Source: Microscillaceae bacterium (GTDB taxonomy: Bacteria; Bacteroidota; Bacteroidia; Cytophagales; Microscillaceae). From it: DNA of 64,000 nucleotides. Shown in pieces: positions 62,136-64,000 of this stretch. Where the stretch lies: positions 147,583-211,582 of the forward strand of contig JAABSX010000001.1 of the NCBI GenBank assembly GCA_011390205.1. Direction: 5' to 3'. The notes under the pieces were generated by a model that saw only the letters and a program-made list of their open reading frames with translations, was not told the DNA's origin and did no database searches. Both the position numbers and the translations under genes were made by a program. Position 1 is the first letter of the stretch, and every line of letters begins with the position of its first letter.

Positions 62136-62873
62136 ATGAAGGCAGATAACCTTATATTTGGAGTACAACCCATCTTAGAAGCACTCAAAGCAGAGAAAAT
62201 TTTTGATCGCATCATTGTTCATAGAGAAATCGCTCACAATGAGCAGTTTAAAGAAATTCTCACACTTGCCCGAGAACGAGATGTAGTCATCAGCAAAGTC
62301 CCTTTGGAGCGCATCAACCGCATCACACGCAAAAATCACCAAGGCATTGCAGCCTTTATTTCACTCGTGCCTTATGCCCGAATAGAAATGCTCTTGCCAG
62401 GCATTTATGAAAAAGGCGAAGAACCACTCATCCTTGTTTTAGATCGAATTACAGACGTAAGAAACTTTGGGGCAATATGCCGAAGTGCAGAAGGTGCAGG
62501 GGTGCATGCCCTTGTCATCCCGAGTAAAGGAGCTGCCCAGATTAATTCTGATGCACTTAAGACCTCTTCGGGTGCGTTAAATTACTTACCCATCTGCCGT
62601 GAAGATGATTTGGTACAAACCTTGCTATACCTCAAGCAGAGTGGTTTAGCAGTCATCGCTTGTACCGAAAAAACCTCCCAAAATCTCTACGATACCAAAT
62701 TAGACAGACCCCTTGCAATACTCATGGGTTCAGAGGAAGATGGTATCTCCCAAAATCTTCTAAATATTGCTGATGATAAGGTTTCTATCCCTATGAAGGG
62801 AGAAGTCTCTTCTCTGAATGTGTCTGTAGCCACAGGTGTTATCTTGTATGAAGTACTGAGACAAAGGAGATAA
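62136..62873 (+). CDS. rlmB: 23S rRNA (guanosine-2'-O-)-methyltransferase RlmB
   Basis: This SPOUT enzyme methylates the 2'-O of a guanosine in the 23S rRNA peptidyl-transferase region (G2251 in E. coli). The 245-residue protein has the N-terminal RNA-binding substrate domain (FGVQPILEALKAEK, RKNHQGIAAF). The catalytic domain has LDRITDVRNFGAICRSAEGAGV, MGSEEDGIS and SLNVSVATGVILYE. A TTACTTTG box (62115-62122) lies just before the ATG. Confidence 0.93.
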   Translation: MKADNLIFGVQPILEALKAEKIFDRIIVHREIAHNEQFKEILTLARERDVVISKVPLERINRITRKNHQGIAAFISLVPYARIEMLLPGIYEKGEEPLILVLDRITDVRNFGAICRSAEGAGVHALVIPSKGAAQINSDALKTSSGALNYLPICREDDLVQTLLYLKQSGLAVIACTEKTSQNLYDTKLDRPLAILMGSEEDGISQNLLNIADDKVSIPMKGEVSSLNVSVATGVILYEVLRQRR

Positions 62874-62930
62874 TTTTGCTAAACTGCTCATAAAATAATC
62901 ATTAACCTTTTATTTGCTTAAAAAATAAAC

Positions 62931-62938
62931 TATTTTTG
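62931..62938 (+). promoter_or_regulatory. -7 element of the following small secreted-protein gene
   Basis: TATTTTTG matches TAnnTTTG exactly and lies 27 bases before the ATG at 62966. Confidence 0.45.
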
Positions 62939-62965
62939 GCGAATAATCCAATGAATGCCTGACTT

Positions 62966-63352
62966 ATGAGCAGAATTATATTTATGACCCTTATGGCTTG
63001 TGCTTGCACTTACGCAAGCCACGCACAAGTTTACCCCAGTGATGTAGCACTTACCTACCACGATGGGCATGCGTTTTTGTATCAAAAATTTGGAAATTTT
63101 GATACAAAAGCACTTAGAATCACCATAGCCCGTATGTCTTTGTATGGTGTGTCTCAGCTTGGTGACTACAGTTTTGAGAGAACAGGGGAGTACAAAGACA
63201 AAATCAAAATCACTAAGAAAGATACAAAAAACGATGTATCATTTCAGCTAGAAATATCTGAAAGTACTTTTTTGTATTTTATCAATGAAAGAGAGCGAGA
63301 ACAAGAAAGAGATGAGCGGGCGAAAGTTATCTTTTTTACTTCTATCAAATAA
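62966..63352 (+). CDS. Small secreted protein, unknown
   Basis: The 128-residue protein has a signal peptide (MSRIIFMTLMACACTYASHAQ). The mature domain of about 105 residues is mostly beta strand, ending in a charged helix (NEREREQERDERAK) and a hydrophobic last strand (VIFFTS). I recognise no family. It is transcribed alone and ends at a strong bidirectional terminator. Confidence 0.72.
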   Translation: MSRIIFMTLMACACTYASHAQVYPSDVALTYHDGHAFLYQKFGNFDTKALRITIARMSLYGVSQLGDYSFERTGEYKDKIKITKKDTKNDVSFQLEISESTFLYFINEREREQERDERAKVIFFTSIK

Positions 63353-63387
63353 TTACTGGTGCTGAATCTGGCAGCTATCTAAAAAAC

Positions 63388-63427
63388 AAAAAATCTAGGC
63401 TTCAATAAAATTATGCCTAGATTTTTT
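63388..63427. terminator. Bidirectional terminator
   Basis: A perfect 13-bp stem with A/T flanks (63388-63400 with 63415-63427) lies between the convergent small secreted-protein and DUF4920 genes. Confidence 0.88.
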
Positions 63428-63452
63428 AGTGCTATACCAGATACAAAAAGAT

Positions 63453-63938
63453 TTACTTATTGCTTTTGATAATGACTCCTTTTGCCTCAAACATCCAGCG
63501 GGTTTCGGGTTTTGTGATGGCTGCAATTTCTGATTCACTCTTTCCAGCATCTTCGGCATAGTGTCTGAGTGTTTCAACATCTATCAGTTCTTTTTTGGCT
63601 ACTCCATCGATGATGGCTGTATTGCCTTCTTGGGCTGTTTTGGGCACAAAAAAGGCATAATCTTTAAATTTGACCATCATCGTCTCGCCATTGCCCATGT
63701 CTAGGGTCATCCAGCAGCCTTTCATAGAGCAGGTCTCTACAATATCACCTTTTACTTTGAGTGCAGCACTTTCTTTATTTTTTAATTTTTTTGCTAGTTT
63801 GGTGCTTTTAATAGCACCTTCTTCGGTGATTTTATCTCCGTATTGTGCTACATCTTGGGCTTGCACACAAGAAACCCTGATACCAAGACCCAATAATAGC
63901 ATCAAAGCTGTGCTTAATAAATTTTTCATAAATTGCAT
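63453..63938 (-). CDS. DUF4920 domain protein, exported
   Basis: The 161-residue protein has a signal peptide (starting MQFMKNLLSTAL or at the second Met, ending about VQAQ). The DUF4920 domain contains VKGDIVETCSMKGCWMTLD, with two cysteines that could bind metal or form a disulfide, then FKDYAFFVPK. It ends with EAKGVIIK, an OB-like strand pattern. Function unassigned. A -7 box (TATTTTTG on the minus strand, 63969-63962) lies just upstream. Confidence 0.87.
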   Translation of the reverse strand: MQFMKNLLSTALMLLLGLGIRVSCVQAQDVAQYGDKITEEGAIKSTKLAKKLKNKESAALKVKGDIVETCSMKGCWMTLDMGNGETMMVKFKDYAFFVPKTAQEGNTAIIDGVAKKELIDVETLRHYAEDAGKSESEIAAITKPETRWMFEAKGVIIKSNK

Positions 63939-63961
63939 CGTTTTAGAAGTGATAATAAAGG

Positions 63962-63969
63962 CAAAAATA
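63962..63969 (-). promoter_or_regulatory. -7 element of the DUF4920 gene
   Basis: TATTTTTG on the minus strand matches TAnnTTTG, 24 bases upstream of the ATG. Confidence 0.45.
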
Positions 63970-64000
63970 CATAGATTTAGGCTAAATATGAATATGATAA

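Overview
The window reads as one contiguous piece of a Bacteroidota chromosome, most likely a free-living Cytophagales-type organism. Four things support this: a PorP/SprF-type outer-membrane protein of type IX secretion; secreted tricorn-like, WG-repeat and TPR proteins; promoters of the form TTG-N17/18-TAnnTTTG, typical of Bacteroidetes sigma factor; and the near absence of Shine-Dalgarno sequences. The genes are mostly housekeeping or house-style accessory genes. There is no prophage, no complete insertion sequence, no CRISPR array, and no rRNA or tRNA gene that I could recognise.

Layout. 1-1.5 kb: the 5' end of an endonuclease/exonuclease/phosphatase-family protein, a non-coding stretch with several hairpins, and a lipoprotein. 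1.5-7.2 kb: a B12-binding-type radical SAM protein, a PIF1/RecD-like helicase and pyrB. 7.5-11.1 kb: replicative helicase dnaB interrupted by two inteins. 11.2-18.8 kb: an orphan PorP/SprF protein, birA divergent from the operon rsfS-ftsH-LUD-lpxH-like-propeller protein, and a YafK-type L,D-transpeptidase. 19-26 kb: an SMP-30-like protein, a decayed secreted-protein gene, a large tricorn-like protease, a truncated WG-repeat gene and queA-like. 26-35 kb: a penicillin-acylase-family lipoprotein, a single-domain HD hydrolase resembling alarmone hydrolases, a class II aldolase, then a vitamin B12 uptake unit (cobalamin riboswitch, BtuB-like receptor, BtuG-like surface lipoprotein, small CWC/DUF5522 protein) and a Trm13/METTL25-like methyltransferase. 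35-46 kb: secreted TPR proteins, an alpha/beta hydrolase, an aidB-ogt alkylation-damage pair, a serine hydrolase, a 3-hydroxybutyrate dehydrogenase and DUF1573. 46-52 kb: a minus-strand run of a TPR/periplasmic-binding fusion, hemL, an Rpn nuclease, a stand-alone copy of the Rpn C-terminal domain, and an asparagine synthase. 52-64 kb: an orphan eCIS-core (DUF4157) protein, a WG-repeat protein, a TPR protein, an OmpH/Skp-like protein, a large multi-PAS histidine kinase, two SpoU methyltransferases and a DUF4920 protein.

The observation most worth following is the Rpn locus (47983-49143). A PD-(D/E)XK nuclease of the Rpn family carries an in-frame internal start with a good ribosome-binding site just before its C-terminal four-residue-repeat helix. 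That C-terminal module is present a second time, immediately downstream, as a separate 65-residue gene with a different repeat number. This is the layout expected if the known intragenic antitoxin of Rpn systems had been duplicated into a free-standing antitoxin gene. Other points of interest are the twin inteins of DnaB (one with a damaged homing-endonuclease motif), the riboswitch-controlled B12 uptake cluster, the aidB-ogt pair, an orphan eCIS-core protein, two decayed secreted-protein genes, and small dispersed repeats between genes.

All family assignments come from reading motifs by eye. No database search was run.
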